Positions 63,535 through 64,000 of a stretch of DNA of 64,000 nucleotides are shown piece by piece. The notes beneath the pieces are model-generated. The model made no database searches. It saw only the letters and a list, made by a program, of their open reading frames with translations, and was not told the DNA's origin. Position 1 is the first letter of the stretch. Each line of letters opens with the position of its first letter. Source of the stretch: Calliopsis andreniformis (lineage: Eukaryota; Arthropoda; Insecta; Hymenoptera; Andrenidae); contig NW_027480423.1 of the NCBI RefSeq assembly GCF_051401765.1, positions 10,478,001 through 10,542,000 on the forward strand, read 5' to 3'. The position numbers and the translations under genes were made by a program.

Positions 63535-64000
63535 GTTACCCGGAACGTAGATATGACCAGTACTTTCATACTGTTTGCAGTTATTCCTGTTACACGATGG
63601 AAAAACTTTTGCATCTATATTGTATTTTATGCTTCTGGCGTCGACTTCTAAGGCCCTAGATATTCGATTTGGTGGAGCAACGCCCTAGAGTGCGGCCTAG
63701 GTTGCCCGGTACGTAGAAATGTCCATTACTTTCACACTGGTTGCTATTATTCGTTTTATACGATGGAAAATCTGTTGTATTTATGTTGCATTTTATGCTT
63801 CTGGCGTTGACTTCTTAGGCCCTAACTATTTGAACTGGTGGAGCAACGGCCTAGAGTGAAGCCTAGGTTGCCCGGAACGTAGAAATGACCATAACTTTCA
63901 CACTGGTTGCTATAATTCGTTTTATATGATGGATAAACTGTTGTATTTATATTGTATTTTATGCCTCTGGCGTTCACTTCTTAGGCCCTAACTATTCGAT
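63535..64000 (+). repeat. Start of a second copy of the 22-monomer interval
   Basis: Matches 59885-60350 with few differences until the window ends in the middle of a monomer. The array clearly continues beyond the window on both sides. Confidence 0.82.

Larger units (their letters stand above)
1..64000 (+). repeat. 166-bp tandem satellite array, about 385 monomers
   Basis: The window is filled end to end by one satellite family. Landmark starts run 111, 277, 443, 609, 775, 941 and so on to 63867, and nearly every step is exactly 166 bp. All copies read in the same direction; I saw no inversion, no inserted element and no unique sequence. Consensus landmarks are gttgcccggaacgtag at 1-16, gaaatgaccataactttcac at 16-35, an A/T-rich stretch (about 23% G+C) at 41-100, ctggcgttgacttcttaggc at 101-120, and gagcaacgccctagagtgaa at 141-160. 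No promoter, terminator or open frame of gene size is present. Function is inferred: such arrays usually form centromeric or pericentromeric heterochromatin. A subtelomeric or knob satellite is possible. Confidence 0.98.

Noticed and set aside
1..64000. CRISPR array
   Set aside because: The repeat is contiguous with no unique spacers, and the 166-bp monomers differ by point changes throughout rather than alternating conserved repeats with variable spacers.
1..64000. rDNA spacer, telomere-like or tRNA-derived repeats
   Set aside because: No telomere-type short repeat, no rRNA segment and no tRNA box A/B arrangement was seen within the monomer. The period is constant at 166 bp.

Overview
The whole 64 kb window is one uninterrupted head-to-tail satellite DNA array. 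I found no protein gene, rRNA, tRNA, transposon, CRISPR array or unique sequence. The monomer is 166 bp and about 41% G+C. I tracked one landmark (the 'gttg' of gcctaggttgcccgg, taken as monomer position 1) by eye from 111 to 63867. That gives 386 landmarks, almost all exactly 166 bp apart and all on the same strand. An array this long, this regular and without insertions fits centromeric or pericentromeric heterochromatin of a eukaryote. The species cannot be named from the sequence. A flowering plant is my weak preference, because the block gaaatgaccataactttcac resembles a motif I recall from legume centromere satellites (from memory, unchecked).

The monomers are organised into nested higher-order repeats (HORs). 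Layout: (1) 1-2765, a copy of material that recurs at 28-39 kb. (2) 2766-8403, two near-identical 17-monomer units of 2,819 bp. (3) 8404-19021, three related units of 22, 19 and 23 monomers, plus a partial fourth to about 19990. (4) 20019-22673, diverged monomers. (5) 22674-36244, a 14-monomer unit X (2,320 bp) and a second 14-monomer unit Y (2,324 bp) in the order X X Y X Y X', so X+Y form a 28-mer of about 4.64 kb. (6) 36245-41545, diverged spacers, a third partial Y and fragments of earlier blocks. (7) 41546-45690, another 17-monomer unit followed by a half copy. (8) 45691-64000, mostly individually diverged monomers with patchy older duplications.

The copies differ by whole-monomer gains and losses with seamless hybrid monomers at the joints, as expected from unequal crossover or gene conversion in register. 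A few out-of-register deletions (68, 25, 11 and 6 bp) mark single copies. Monomer positions 49-65 resemble the mammalian CENP-B box at 7 of 9 essential positions, and at 8 of 9 in some variants. The same window alternates among three sequence states. A 7 of 9 match could easily be chance, but the variation concentrated there deserves a test.

Limits: all alignments were by eye, identities are qualitative, and HOR limits inside a monomer are accurate only to tens of bases. Unit coordinates use the landmark phase, which is arbitrary.
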